A stretch of DNA of 64,000 bases from the NCBI RefSeq assembly GCF_905175375.1, contig NZ_CAJIMS010000001.1, forward strand, positions 1,736,001 to 1,800,000, read 5' to 3'. The position numbers and the translations under genes were made by a program. Within the stretch, counting starts at the first letter, position 1. Each line of letters begins with the position of its first letter. Below, piece after piece: positions 44,974-54,445 of the stretch. The DNA is from Chryseobacterium aquaeductus (GTDB lineage Bacteria > Bacteroidota > Bacteroidia > Flavobacteriales > Weeksellaceae). The notes below the pieces were generated by a model that ran no database searches, was not told the DNA's origin, and worked only from the letters and a program-made list of their open reading frames with translations.

Positions 44974-46226
44974 ATCAACTTTCTGTTGTTCAAACCTTCA
45001 TTTCCCGGTTTTTTATTTTATTACTAAGTTTTGCGTTGGTAATATTTTCTACAAATATGTGGGGAAGTGAGGGAAAGGGTGTTATTTCCATTGTGGTGGC
45101 AAATTCTGCTATTATTGGGTTCTTCAGTAATATTTTTGCAGGAAGCAGTATTTCTTATTTCACATCTAAATATCAAACAGAGAAAGTTTTATTATATGCT
45201 TATCTATGGTCTGTCATCATCGGCATTGTTGGCCCGGTTATTTCCTGTGCTTTATTTTTCGAATCGAAGTATTTAGTGTATTTGATTGGGATTTCGGTTT
45301 TGTTTTCATTACTTTCTGCGAATATCAATTTGTTTATTGGGAAACGAGATATTAAAAAATATAACCTTTATACCATCCTCCAACAGCTTATTCATATTCT
45401 GTTTATCATTGTATTGATTTATTTTTTAAATGAAAAGTCTGTTGAAGTATATTTTATTGCGCAAATCTGTTGTTACGGATTTCTGTTTCTCTTAAGTTCT
45501 TATGGGATATTAAAGCATTTAAATTTAAATCAAATTTCCTTTTCTAAGGAGATCATTTTTTCAATATTTACTTACGGTTGGAAATCACAACTCAGTGCTT
45601 TCATTCAGTTTTTAAATTACCGTCTTTCCTTTTATTTCTTAGAATATTACATCGGCATTTCATACGTAGGGATCTTTTCAATAGGAGTTGTTTTCTCAGA
45701 AGCGATCTGGACGGTGAGCCGCAGTTTGGCTGTAGTTCTTTATTCAGATCTTTTGAATAACACTAATACAGAAGATATAATTTCTAAAACTAAAATATCT
45801 CTTAAAATCACTTTTTTAGTTACTCTGTTTTTTATTATAGGTATCATTTTCGTTCCCAATCAATTTTATATATTTATTTTCGGAAAAGATTTTTATCAGA
45901 CCAAAGATATTATCTTGCTTTTATCGCCCGGAATTTTAGCAATTGCAGTAAGTAACATTATAGGATTTTACTTTGCTGGAAAAAATAAACTTGGAATTTT
46001 GAATCTCAAATCGATTTTTGGTTTAGCAATCACAATAAGTTTTTCTATTTATGCTGTTCCTAGATGGGGAATATTAGGAGCATGCGTTGTTACCACATTA
46101 TCCTACTGTGCATCTTCAAGTTTGCTTTTCTGGAAATTTTATCAGTTAACTAAATTTAGAATGAGCGATTATTTCATATCAAAAACAGAAATTAATACAG
46201 TTTTGAATAAGTTTTTAAAGAAATAG
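44970..46226 (+). CDS. Polysaccharide flippase (Wzx/MATE-like, MOP superfamily)
   Basis: 418 residues with about twelve membrane helices and short loops, in two similar halves. Typical features are the first-helix FISRFFILLLSFALVIFSTN and a mid-protein break with SYVGIFSIGVVFSEAIWTVSR. Such proteins move undecaprenyl-linked oligosaccharides across the inner membrane. The overlapping upstream glycosyltransferase supports a role in a surface polysaccharide. This two-gene unit lacks a polymerase and further transferases, so the rest of the pathway is elsewhere. Confidence 0.88.
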   Translation: MNQLSVVQTFISRFFILLLSFALVIFSTNMWGSEGKGVISIVVANSAIIGFFSNIFAGSSISYFTSKYQTEKVLLYAYLWSVIIGIVGPVISCALFFESKYLVYLIGISVLFSLLSANINLFIGKRDIKKYNLYTILQQLIHILFIIVLIYFLNEKSVEVYFIAQICCYGFLFLLSSYGILKHLNLNQISFSKEIIFSIFTYGWKSQLSAFIQFLNYRLSFYFLEYYIGISYVGIFSIGVVFSEAIWTVSRSLAVVLYSDLLNNTNTEDIISKTKISLKITFLVTLFFIIGIIFVPNQFYIFIFGKDFYQTKDIILLLSPGILAIAVSNIIGFYFAGKNKLGILNLKSIFGLAITISFSIYAVPRWGILGACVVTTLSYCASSSLLFWKFYQLTKFRMSDYFISKTEINTVLNKFLKK

Positions 46227-46270
46227 TTAAAAAATACATTTTCACTTATAATTAAAAAAAATGAATCAAT

Positions 46271-46278
46271 TACCTTTG
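46271..46278 (+). promoter_or_regulatory. -7 box (TACCTTTG) only 4 bases before a start codon
   Basis: Matches TAnnTTTG. Transcription would begin at or next to the ATG at 46283, implying a leaderless or nearly leaderless mRNA if this box is used. Confidence 0.5.
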
Positions 46279-46282
46279 CACT

Positions 46283-46789
46283 ATGAAGAATTTACTTTTC
46301 GGAATATTGCTCGGATGTTTTGCGTTGATGGCATGTAGAAGTGATGAAGATTCTATTCAAAAAATAGATCAGATCATGAATATCTACATACAGGATGCAA
46401 GTGGTAAAGATCTGTTGATTCCCGATAGCATTGGTTCTTTTACTTCGGTTACGATGAATGATATGCTTGCGGCAACAGATAATGCGCCGGTCAGCTTTTC
46501 TCCAAAAACATCTGAAAGCTCGAGACGGTTTTTAGAATATATAGCAGGTGCGACAAGACAATTACAAAGTGGCGAAGATTCTGATGACAGAATTTACCGT
46601 TCACAAATACTGGTGGCTCTTACAAAAAAGCTTACAGATACAACGTTTAGTAATCCTGTAAACGATACTTTAGAAATCCTTTATCGATGGACACCCAATG
46701 TTTTTGAAGTTTCAAAAGTGAATTATAACCAACAATTGATTTTCACTAAAGTTCCTGATCAGCCAAATAATGTCACAATCATAAAATAA
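46283..46789 (+). CDS. Lipoprotein of unknown function
   Basis: 168 residues. Lipoprotein signal MKNLLFGILLGCFALMAC with acylated C18, then an acidic start (RSDEDS). The mature part has no family I recognise. It contains NIYIQDASGKDLLIPDS near the front and a beta-rich end (TLEILYRWTPNVFEVSKVNY). The DASGKDLLI-type start of the mature domain resembles small periplasmic beta-sandwich lipoproteins of Flavobacteriia. It lies 56 bases after the flippase and before serS in the same direction. Confidence 0.8.
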   Translation: MKNLLFGILLGCFALMACRSDEDSIQKIDQIMNIYIQDASGKDLLIPDSIGSFTSVTMNDMLAATDNAPVSFSPKTSESSRRFLEYIAGATRQLQSGEDSDDRIYRSQILVALTKKLTDTTFSNPVNDTLEILYRWTPNVFEVSKVNYNQQLIFTKVPDQPNNVTIIK

Positions 46790-46885
46790 TCTTTAAATTT
46801 GCATAAACAGTCCAAAGTTTTGGGTTTTCGAGTTTGTTAAATGCTGAAAACCTTAAGCCTTAAACTTTTAAACCTAAAAACATTT

Positions 46886-48154
46886 ATGTTACAAGTCAAT
46901 TTTTTGCGCGAGAACAAAGAACGCGTTTTAGAAGGTCTTCAAAAAAGACAATTCAAAAATCTTGAGTTGGTAGACGAGGCAATCGTTACTGACGAAGAAA
47001 GAAAAAAAATTCAGTTTGAATTAGATTCCCAACTTTCAGAGATCAATAAAATCTCCAAAGAGATCGGAATTTTAATGAAAGATGGAAAAAAGGAAGAAGC
47101 TGAAGCATCAAAATCTAAAACAGCACAATATAAAGAATCGAGCGCCGAATTGAAGTCTCAGTTGGAAGTGATCGAAAAGAAATTATTGGATATTCTGTAT
47201 CAAATTCCAAATGTACCTTACCAATTGGTAAAAGCGGGAGTTTCTGCAGATGATAACGAAATTATTTTTCAGTCTCACGATGTTGAAGGTTTGGGTGAAG
47301 GTGCAATTCCACATTGGGAACTGGCAAAAAAATACAACTTGATTGATTTTGAATTGGGCGTAAAAATCGCCGGAGCTGGTTTTCCGGTTTACTTTGGAAA
47401 AGGAGCGAGATTACAAAGAGCTTTGGTTCAGTATTTTTTAGATAAAAATGTAGATGCAGGTTATCTGGAAGTTAATCCGCCTCATGTTGTGAATGAAGCT
47501 TCGGGATACGGAACCGGACAATTGCCAGATAAAGAAGGGCAAATGTATTATATCAATGCAGACGAATTGTATTTGATTCCAACAGCTGAAGTTCCGGTAA
47601 CGAATTTGTACCGTGATGTTTTGTTGGATGAAAAAGATCTTCCGATTAAAAATACAGCATTTTCTCAATGTTACAGAAGAGAAGCTGGAAGTTACGGAGC
47701 TCATGTGAGAGGGCTCAACCGTCTTCACCAATTTGAAAAAGTAGAAATTGTAAGATTAGAAAAGCCTGAAAATTCTTATGCTGTTTTGGAAGAGATGGTA
47801 GAACACATCAAAGAAATTTTGACAGATCTTGAATTGCCATACAGAGTTTTAAGATTATGTGGTGGCGATACAGGTTTTGCTTCTGCAATGACGTATGATT
47901 TTGAAGTGTGGAGCGCTGCTCAGGAAAAATGGTTGGAAGTAAGTTCGGTTTCCAATTTTGAAACGTTTCAGGCAAACAGATTGAAGTGTCGTTATAAAGT
48001 TGACGGAAAAACTCAGTTGGTTCATACTTTGAACGGTTCTGCAATGGCGTTGCCGAGAATTATGGCTGCGTTGCTTGAAAATAATCAAACAGAAGAAGGA
48101 ATTAAACTTCCGAAGAAAATCGCGGAGTATGCAAAGTTTGATTTGATTAATTAA
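46886..48154 (+). CDS. serS: Seryl-tRNA synthetase
   Basis: 422 residues from the ATG at 46886 (MLQVNFLRENKERVLEGL), the family start; an upstream in-frame ATG at 46841 adds only low-complexity Leu/Lys sequence. An N-terminal helical hairpin that grips tRNA-Ser (about residues 30-110) is followed by the class II catalytic core. Visible motifs are FSQCYRREAGSYG and LHQFEKVEI (motif 2), TAEVPVTNLY for serine binding, and NGSAMALPRIMAALLEN (motif 3). Ends in a strong terminator. Confidence 0.97.
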   Translation: MLQVNFLRENKERVLEGLQKRQFKNLELVDEAIVTDEERKKIQFELDSQLSEINKISKEIGILMKDGKKEEAEASKSKTAQYKESSAELKSQLEVIEKKLLDILYQIPNVPYQLVKAGVSADDNEIIFQSHDVEGLGEGAIPHWELAKKYNLIDFELGVKIAGAGFPVYFGKGARLQRALVQYFLDKNVDAGYLEVNPPHVVNEASGYGTGQLPDKEGQMYYINADELYLIPTAEVPVTNLYRDVLLDEKDLPIKNTAFSQCYRREAGSYGAHVRGLNRLHQFEKVEIVRLEKPENSYAVLEEMVEHIKEILTDLELPYRVLRLCGGDTGFASAMTYDFEVWSAAQEKWLEVSSVSNFETFQANRLKCRYKVDGKTQLVHTLNGSAMALPRIMAALLENNQTEEGIKLPKKIAEYAKFDLIN

Positions 48155-48171
48155 GACTAACTTTTTTAAAT

Positions 48172-48204
48172 AAAGAAACCACCGAAATTTCGGTGGTTTC
48201 TTGT
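48172..48204. terminator. Bidirectional terminator
   Basis: AAAGAAACCACCGAAAT-TTCGGTGGTTTCTT is a near-perfect palindrome between serS and the converging cbb3 locus. Confidence 0.85.
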
Positions 48205-48240
48205 TTAATTATATTTTTAAAACCTTTTTAGTTTTCAAAG

Positions 48241-49005
48241 TCAATGGCAATTCGCACTATGCGGATGTGTTCTATGATCTCCCGGCAAATGACATTCTCC
48301 TTTATTGTCTTTAGAAATCGTCATCGCTTCAGCTCTTGGCGAAATGTAAGGAATTCCTAGTTCCAATCCTCTTAGAATAAATAATCCGCCAAGGATTATC
48401 ATGATGAAAGGAACTGCTTTTAAAATTTTTAGCCTGAAAGCCTGATTCATCAGATTTCCAACTAAAACTACGGTAAACATGAATGGAAGTGTTCCCAAAC
48501 CAAATAAAGCCATATATGAAGCTCCCTGCCAAATTCCACCAGCGGCTAAACTTGCAGTTAATGCCATGTAAACCATTCCGCATGGAAGAAATCCGTTAAG
48601 AATACCTGTCGTAAATCTTGAGCGGTAATCTGCTTTCTGCAGCAGTTTTCCTAAGTTTGACTTTACGGAAAATAAAAATTTAGATAAAAAAGGAATTTTT
48701 GAAGCAAAATCTTTTCCTCCAAATGAAAATAAAGCCATAATGATTAGCAATATTCCGACAGCAATGGTAAGATACTGCTGAAAACCTGCCATTTCAAAAC
48801 CTTCGCCAATGATTCCTAACATTCCGCCTAATAACGAATAGGTGAAAATTCGTCCAAATTGATACGTTAAATTTTGAAGATAGAAATTCGTCGCCTGTTT
48901 TTTGGTTAATCCCATCGACAGAGCAATTGGACCGCACATTCCAATGCAGTGAAAACCGGAAGCAAAGCCTAAAGCAATCGCCGATACTACCAGTGCTATT
49001 TCCAT
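48241..49005 (-). CDS. SafE/TauE-like membrane protein of the cbb3 locus
   Basis: 254 residues with six or seven helices. The sulfite-exporter TauE/SafE-type pattern is present (GFASGFHCIGMCGPIALSMG at the start; GFLPCGMVYMALTASLAAG mid-protein). Conserved Cys/His pairs (FHCIGMCGP) and a His/Cys-rich tail (CHLPGDHRTHPHSANCH) suggest copper handling. Proteins of this group lie at the ends of cco operons and are thought to supply or export copper for oxidase assembly. The start overlaps the fixH end by 10 bases. Confidence 0.88.
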   Translation of the reverse strand: MEIALVVSAIALGFASGFHCIGMCGPIALSMGLTKKQATNFYLQNLTYQFGRIFTYSLLGGMLGIIGEGFEMAGFQQYLTIAVGILLIIMALFSFGGKDFASKIPFLSKFLFSVKSNLGKLLQKADYRSRFTTGILNGFLPCGMVYMALTASLAAGGIWQGASYMALFGLGTLPFMFTVVLVGNLMNQAFRLKILKAVPFIMIILGGLFILRGLELGIPYISPRAEAMTISKDNKGECHLPGDHRTHPHSANCH

Positions 49006-49448
49006 ATCACATCATAATCAAGTCGGTAGTCTGTTTTGTTGGTAGTCCACATCAATCGTAATGTATAATTGCCTTTGGTTAAAACCTTTGCAGGAATCGT
49101 GAATGACTGATTGGCGTCTAGTTGCTCAGATCTTTTGATATCTAAATTCTGATCGTCTGATCTGTTAAGTACAAATTTAATATTAGAATTTGCGTTGTTG
49201 ATATTTTTCGGGAAAGTCATTGTTATTCCTTCCGCATTTTGAGAAAATGCAGGCTTCACCTTTATGGTATCTGCTCTTCTTTTGGCATCTATTACAGATT
49301 GATATTCAAGTTCTTCTTCATAATATTTATCAGTAACCATCTCCGAGTTTTTTTGCCCGTTTGGAAAAAGAAATAGCATCGATAAAATAAATATAATAAA
49401 AGAGGCAAGGGCTAAAATAATACCGTGTCCCCAAGTGAAATTTTTCAT
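48996..49448 (-). CDS. fixH: FixH/CcoH family oxidase assembly protein
   Basis: 150 residues. One N-terminal membrane helix (residues 10-28, IILALASFIIFILSMLFLF) and a periplasmic beta-domain ending LRLMWTTNKTDYRLDYDVIWK. FixH/CcoH is required for stable assembly of the cbb3 oxidase and works with CcoG and CcoI. Position between ccoG (12 bases) and the SafE-like gene (10-base overlap) confirms the call, because the sequence itself is short of strict motifs. Confidence 0.88.
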   Translation of the reverse strand: MKNFTWGHGIILALASFIIFILSMLFLFPNGQKNSEMVTDKYYEEELEYQSVIDAKRRADTIKVKPAFSQNAEGITMTFPKNINNANSNIKFVLNRSDDQNLDIKRSEQLDANQSFTIPAKVLTKGNYTLRLMWTTNKTDYRLDYDVIWK

Positions 49449-49460
49449 TTTTTTTGAAAA

Positions 49461-50915
49461 TTAAAATTGTAATTTAAACGGACCTTCGAAATAAGTCTGA
49501 TAAGAATCCACCAATTCACCGTTCATATCATAAACACCGATCGTGATGTTCTGTTTAGATAATTTCATAGCATTTTCCGGGAAACTGATGTTGATGGTTC
49601 CTTTGGTAATTTTATCTCTTTGCACTGTAATTTTGCTTGATGCACTGTAGCTTATTTCTCCCTTTGCAGGCTCGATCACCTTAATGGTAACGATTTTTTT
49701 GTCGTTGGTTTTATTAAGAAAAGTATAGTTGTAAGTGTTGGTAATTTTTCCTTCTCTTACGAAGAAGGTACTTCCTGCAGGCTTGATGAATTTAGCCTCC
49801 ATATCACCTCGGCTTGATAGTAGAAACCCTAAAAACCCTGCCAGGAAAACCAAAACAACAGCAAAACCTTTCATTCTTCCTGTAAATTTGTACGGAGCTC
49901 CGGTTTCGATCTCTTTTTCTGATGCGTAACGTACCAAACCTTTCGGTAAACCTACTTTCTCCATCACTTCATCACAAGCGTCGATACACGCTGTACAGTT
50001 GATACATTCTAATTGCTGCCCGTCTCTGATGTCAATTCCTGTTGGGCACACAACCACACATTGGTAGCAATCTATGCAATCGCCTTTTCCGGCAGCTTTT
50101 CGATCTTCACCTTTTCTCCATTTTGAACGGTTTTCTCCGCGGTTGAAATCATAAAAGACATTGATGGTTTCTTTATCAATCAAAACACCTTGTAATCTTC
50201 CGTATGGACAAACCAATGTACAAACCTGCTCTCTGAACCACGCAAAAACAAAATAGAATGCTGCGGTAAAAAGAATCATCACGATGAAGTTGGTAGGATG
50301 GGCAAACGGTCCGTCAGAAACGATTGCAAGTACCTGCTCATAACCCACGATGTACATAAACATAAAGTGCGTAATGATTAACGAAATCACGGCGTACACA
50401 AACCATTTTAGACTTCTTTTCCAGATTTTTTCGCTATTCCATTCTTGTCTGTCAAGCTTCATCTGCTTATTTCGGTCTCCTTCGATCAGATATTCAATTT
50501 TACGAAATATAGATTCCATAAAAATTGTCTGAGGGCATATCCACCCGCAGAAAATCCTTCCGAATGCAATCGTAAAAATAATAATGAACAAAAGAGAAGC
50601 GATGGCTCCCAGAGTAAGGATAAAAAAATCTTGAGGATAGAATGGCTGCCCAACAATGAAAAACTCTCTATCGATAACATTAAATAAAAAAAACGGATTG
50701 CCATTGATTTTAATAAACGGTACTGTAAAGTAGACGATCAGTAAGAAGTAACTTACGATGTCTCTGTAATTGGTGTATTTGCCTTTTGGTTTTTTTGGAA
50801 AAACCCATTTTCTCTTTCCGGATTGTTCCATGGTACCGATAGAGTCTCGATAGGTTTCGGGATCTAAAACCTGCCCTTGCCCGCCACGCAGAATATCTTC
50901 TTCTTTATCTGACAT
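49461..50915 (-). CDS. ccoG: cbb3 oxidase accessory protein CcoG (ferredoxin-like)
   Basis: 484 residues. Several membrane helices (about residues 45-65, 95-120, 165-185, 200-220 and 345-362) frame a cytoplasmic ferredoxin module with two [4Fe-4S] motifs, CIDCYQCVVVCP and CINCTACIDAC. Also visible is the N-terminal GRIFCGWICPQTIFMESIFRK, and a C-terminal FixG-type beta domain. CcoG reduces Cu2+ to Cu+ for oxidase assembly. In operon with ccoP upstream and fixH downstream. Confidence 0.95.
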   Translation of the reverse strand: MSDKEEDILRGGQGQVLDPETYRDSIGTMEQSGKRKWVFPKKPKGKYTNYRDIVSYFLLIVYFTVPFIKINGNPFFLFNVIDREFFIVGQPFYPQDFFILTLGAIASLLFIIIFTIAFGRIFCGWICPQTIFMESIFRKIEYLIEGDRNKQMKLDRQEWNSEKIWKRSLKWFVYAVISLIITHFMFMYIVGYEQVLAIVSDGPFAHPTNFIVMILFTAAFYFVFAWFREQVCTLVCPYGRLQGVLIDKETINVFYDFNRGENRSKWRKGEDRKAAGKGDCIDCYQCVVVCPTGIDIRDGQQLECINCTACIDACDEVMEKVGLPKGLVRYASEKEIETGAPYKFTGRMKGFAVVLVFLAGFLGFLLSSRGDMEAKFIKPAGSTFFVREGKITNTYNYTFLNKTNDKKIVTIKVIEPAKGEISYSASSKITVQRDKITKGTINISFPENAMKLSKQNITIGVYDMNGELVDSYQTYFEGPFKLQF

Positions 50916-51013
50916 TATAGTTTGGTTTTATTTATAAAAAAGAAAAAACATAATTCGTTACTATTTTTAATTTAATAACAAATTATGTTTAATCATATAT
51001 TTTAAAGTTTTAA

Positions 51014-51892
51014 TTACTGTTTCTCCCACTTCGCTTCGTCACCATAAGCTGGTGCTCCGCCTTTGTCTGTTGTAATTGGTGGAAGTTCCTGGTTGATGTG
51101 GTAAACATAAGCAGCAACATTTTGAATATCTGTTCCTGTTAATACTCCATTTTTACCCCAAGCCTGCATTGCTGTACCCGTTACTCCGTTTTCTACAACG
51201 TGGAATACGTTTTTGAATAATTTTTTCTCCGGTTGATTGTTCCAGAAATTATCGGTCAAGTTAGGACCGATACCTCCTTTACCTCCGTCTGAGTGACAAG
51301 ATACACAGTTACTTTTGAAGATCTCTTCACCGGCAGCAATGTTGTCTTCAGAAAATACGGCAGTTTCTATAGTTACGGGTGGCTGGTTCTTGTTGTATTC
51401 ATCTATAGATGCCATTTGTTCTTTATATTCAGCATCATATTCGCTTAATGGGTGCGCAAAGTCTGTGAAAGAGTATGCACAGATATAAACGATACAGAAA
51501 ACAGTTCCGAAGTAAAATAAACCTACCCACCATTTTGGAAGTTGATTATCCAATTCCATAATTCCGTCAAAACCGTGATCAATAAGAATATCTTTCTCTT
51601 CTGTTTCAGATTGCTTTTTGAAAGCTGCATCATACTGTCTTTTCAGGAAAGGGATTTTCTTTTCTGCAAGATATGCTGCTTTTTCTTCGTCAGATAATTT
51701 TTTGAATCTATTGTTTTCAATCAGATCTCCGATTGCACTGTGAATGTATGCTAAGATTGCACTGATTGCAACAGTTCCCCAGAAATATGGCGAAGCTAAA
51801 AACGAATAGTTTTGAACAAATAAATAATAAAAAACTATAAGAAGCCCTAGTATTATCAAGATGTTTACAAAAACCGGTGTTCTTTGTTTCAT
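51014..51892 (-). CDS. ccoP: cbb3 oxidase cytochrome c subunit CcoP, mono-haem type
   Basis: 292 residues. Two N-terminal helices (residues 8-48) and a third (about 125-143, PKWWVGLFYFGTVFCIVY, the usual CcoP anchor). One cytochrome c domain (about residues 180-280) has C196-V-S-C-H200 and GTAMQAWG with the distal Met. Proteobacterial CcoP has two haems; only one CxxCH is present here, as in other Bacteroidota. It passes electrons to the CcoNO core. Confidence 0.95.
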   Translation of the reverse strand: MKQRTPVFVNILIILGLLIVFYYLFVQNYSFLASPYFWGTVAISAILAYIHSAIGDLIENNRFKKLSDEEKAAYLAEKKIPFLKRQYDAAFKKQSETEEKDILIDHGFDGIMELDNQLPKWWVGLFYFGTVFCIVYICAYSFTDFAHPLSEYDAEYKEQMASIDEYNKNQPPVTIETAVFSEDNIAAGEEIFKSNCVSCHSDGGKGGIGPNLTDNFWNNQPEKKLFKNVFHVVENGVTGTAMQAWGKNGVLTGTDIQNVAAYVYHINQELPPITTDKGGAPAYGDEAKWEKQ

Positions 51893-51968
51893 AAGTGAAT
51901 GTTTATTTTTTTAAAGTTTTTATGGAGTCATCAATTGTATTGAAACTTGCGACTCCATAATATTTTGT

Positions 51969-52166
51969 TTAATCTTTTAAATTAAAATCATCTTCGTCAT
52001 CCCCAAGAGGTGCGTGTTCTTCTTCTCTGTAATATTTTTTTGGCCTGCTAAAAACATATACAATCAAACCGATGAAGAACAGCATAAAGAAAATTAGAGC
52101 CAAAGTCTGATACAAACCTGCATTTTCCGTATTGGATAATATATCTTTAAAGTTCTGAGGAATCAT
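51969..52166 (-). CDS. ccoQ: cbb3 oxidase small subunit CcoQ-like
   Basis: 65 residues with a single membrane helix (about residues 20-40, LALIFFMLFFIGLIVYVFSR) followed by an acidic tail (EEHAPLGDDEDDFNLKD). Size, topology and position between ccoNO and ccoP identify it as the CcoQ/FixQ-type subunit that stabilises the complex. The gap to ccoN is 12 bases. Confidence 0.85.
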   Translation of the reverse strand: MIPQNFKDILSNTENAGLYQTLALIFFMLFFIGLIVYVFSRPKKYYREEEHAPLGDDEDDFNLKD

Positions 52167-52178
52167 AAGCTTTTAATG

Positions 52179-54440
52179 TTAATTATTACTAGCTGTTTTT
52201 ATTTCTGTAGTCTTAATATCTGTACCTAATCTCTGCAGATAAGAAATCAAAGCTACAATTTCCTTCTTCTCAAGTTTCACATCTGGTCTCTTAGCATATT
52301 CTGCTTTAAGGTCAGCTGCTTCAAAGTAGATGTCTTTTACAATTTTTGCAGCTTGGTTGTCTGCCCATTTGTCTGCAGAATCAATTTGAGCTTTTGTGTA
52401 AGGCACATCAAACGTATTTTTCATCAGCTTCATTTTGTCAACCATCTTAGATCTGTCTAGATTATTGGCAATCAACCACGGGTAACGAGGCATGATAGAA
52501 CCTGCAGATGTAGATCTCGGGTTATACATGTGTTTGTAGTGCCAAGAACTTGGGTTTTTACCACCTTCTCTATGCAAATCTGGTCCAGTTCTTTTTGATC
52601 CCCAAAGGAAAGGTCTGTCATAAATAAATTCTCCAGCTTTTGAGTACTGTCCGTTTTTACCATTAAATCTTACAATCTCATCTCTGAATGGTCTTACCAT
52701 CTGAGAGTGACAAGCATTACAACCTTCACGGATATATAAATCTCTTCCTTCCAATTCTAAAGGTGAATAAGGCTTCACTGCTGAAATTGTCGGTACACTT
52801 TTCTTCAATGATAAAGTAGGGATAATTTCTACCATACTTCCTATCGAAATTGTAAGTAAAGACAACACAGTCAATAACATCGGCATTCTTTCCAACCAAA
52901 GGTGGAAACCTTCTCCTTCCTTACGTTTGTTCCCGATGTTTGCCAAAGCTGGTGCTTCTGCAGGAACCTCTTTCTGGAATGATCCTTTTCTAACTGTAGC
53001 ATAAACGTTTACTACCATTAATAAAGCTCCTGAAAGGTAAAATAAACCACCTAAGAATCTCAATTTATAGTAAGGGATAACTGCCGTAACAGTATCCAAC
53101 CAGTTTTTCCATAATAATGTTCCGTCCGGGTTAAATTGCTTCCACATTAGACCTTGTGTAAATCCTGCGATGTACATTGGTACTGCGTAAAAGATAATTC
53201 CTAATGTACCTAACCAGAAATGCCAATTAGCTAATTTTACTGAATATATTTTAGTTCTCCACAAGATTGGTACCAAATAGTAAATAACACCGAATGCCAT
53301 GAAACCATTCCATCCTAATGCTCCTAAATGTACGTGACCGATAACCCAGTCTGTAAAGTGACCAATTTTATTAATGTTTTTTGTTGCTAAAAGCGGTCCT
53401 TCGAATGTCGCCATACCATAACAAGTAACTGCAACTACGAAGAATTTCAAAATAGGATTTTCTCTTACTTTATCCCAAGCTCCCCTAAGTGTAAGAAGAC
53501 CATTCAACATTCCTCCCCAAGAAGGTGCAATCAACATAATTGAGAAACCAGTTCCCACTGCCTGTGCCCAAGCTGGTAATGCAGTATACTGAAGGTGGTG
53601 AGGACCAGCCCAGATGTATACGAAGATCAATGACCAGAAGTGAATAATCGATAATTTGTAAGAAAAGACAGGTCTGTCTGCTGCTTTTGGTAAGAAATAA
53701 TACATCAAACCTAAAACAGGCGTCGTTAATACGAATGCAACGGCATTGTGACCGTACCACCATTGTACGATGGCATCTTTTGCTCCTGCATACGCAGAAT
53801 AAGATTTCCAACCTGTGAATGATAAAGGTACTTCAAGATTGTTAAAGATATGAAGCATTGCAACGGCAACCCAAGTTCCAAGGTAAAACCAAATGGCAAC
53901 ATAAAGGTGTCTTACTCTTCTCTTTTTGATCGTCATGATCATATTGATACCGAAGATAATCCAAGATACAGCGATCAAAATATCAATTGGCCACTCGTGC
54001 TCAGCATATTCTTTTGAGGTGTTGATTCCCATAAAGAATGTAATGTATGTCGCTACAATCATCAACTGCCATGTCCAGAAATGAATCCAAGACAGCGTGT
54101 CGCTATACATTCTTGTTTTTAATAACCTTTGTGTAGAGTAGTATACACCCACATAAACGATATTACATACAAATGCAAAGATCACAGTGGTGGTGTGCAA
54201 CATTCTTATTCTCCCAAAACCAAACGCACCGTTCGTACTGATTAATCCCGAAATGTCTCCGGATGACAGACTTTTAATGGTCGTATCATCAGTTCCGAAC
54301 AAAAATTCAGGGAGTTCAGGGTAGAAAAGCATCAATGCTGCAGTAAGTCCAAATACGAATCCTATAATCCCAAAAACTATGGTCGCGTATAGGAATGCCC
54401 TAACAATACTGTTGTCATAACTAAACTTTTGTGTCTCCAT
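52179..54440 (-). CDS. ccoNO: cbb3 cytochrome oxidase subunits I and II fused (CcoN-CcoO)
   Basis: 753 residues. Residues 1-480 are the 12-helix CcoN core. Haem b/b3 and CuB histidines lie in blocks such as IRMLHTTTVIFAF, WWYGHNAVAFVLTTP, AGPHHLQYTALP and TDWVIGHVHLGALGWNG. Residues ~515-753 are the CcoO part with one membrane helix and a mono-haem c site C574-NAC-H578 (REGCNACHSQMVRPFRDE). The fusion is typical of Bacteroidota. It is the high-affinity oxygen-reducing proton pump. ccoS lies 5 bases upstream. Confidence 0.96.
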   Translation of the reverse strand: METQKFSYDNSIVRAFLYATIVFGIIGFVFGLTAALMLFYPELPEFLFGTDDTTIKSLSSGDISGLISTNGAFGFGRIRMLHTTTVIFAFVCNIVYVGVYYSTQRLLKTRMYSDTLSWIHFWTWQLMIVATYITFFMGINTSKEYAEHEWPIDILIAVSWIIFGINMIMTIKKRRVRHLYVAIWFYLGTWVAVAMLHIFNNLEVPLSFTGWKSYSAYAGAKDAIVQWWYGHNAVAFVLTTPVLGLMYYFLPKAADRPVFSYKLSIIHFWSLIFVYIWAGPHHLQYTALPAWAQAVGTGFSIMLIAPSWGGMLNGLLTLRGAWDKVRENPILKFFVVAVTCYGMATFEGPLLATKNINKIGHFTDWVIGHVHLGALGWNGFMAFGVIYYLVPILWRTKIYSVKLANWHFWLGTLGIIFYAVPMYIAGFTQGLMWKQFNPDGTLLWKNWLDTVTAVIPYYKLRFLGGLFYLSGALLMVVNVYATVRKGSFQKEVPAEAPALANIGNKRKEGEGFHLWLERMPMLLTVLSLLTISIGSMVEIIPTLSLKKSVPTISAVKPYSPLELEGRDLYIREGCNACHSQMVRPFRDEIVRFNGKNGQYSKAGEFIYDRPFLWGSKRTGPDLHREGGKNPSSWHYKHMYNPRSTSAGSIMPRYPWLIANNLDRSKMVDKMKLMKNTFDVPYTKAQIDSADKWADNQAAKIVKDIYFEAADLKAEYAKRPDVKLEKKEIVALISYLQRLGTDIKTTEIKTASNN

Positions 54441-54445
54441 ACTAA

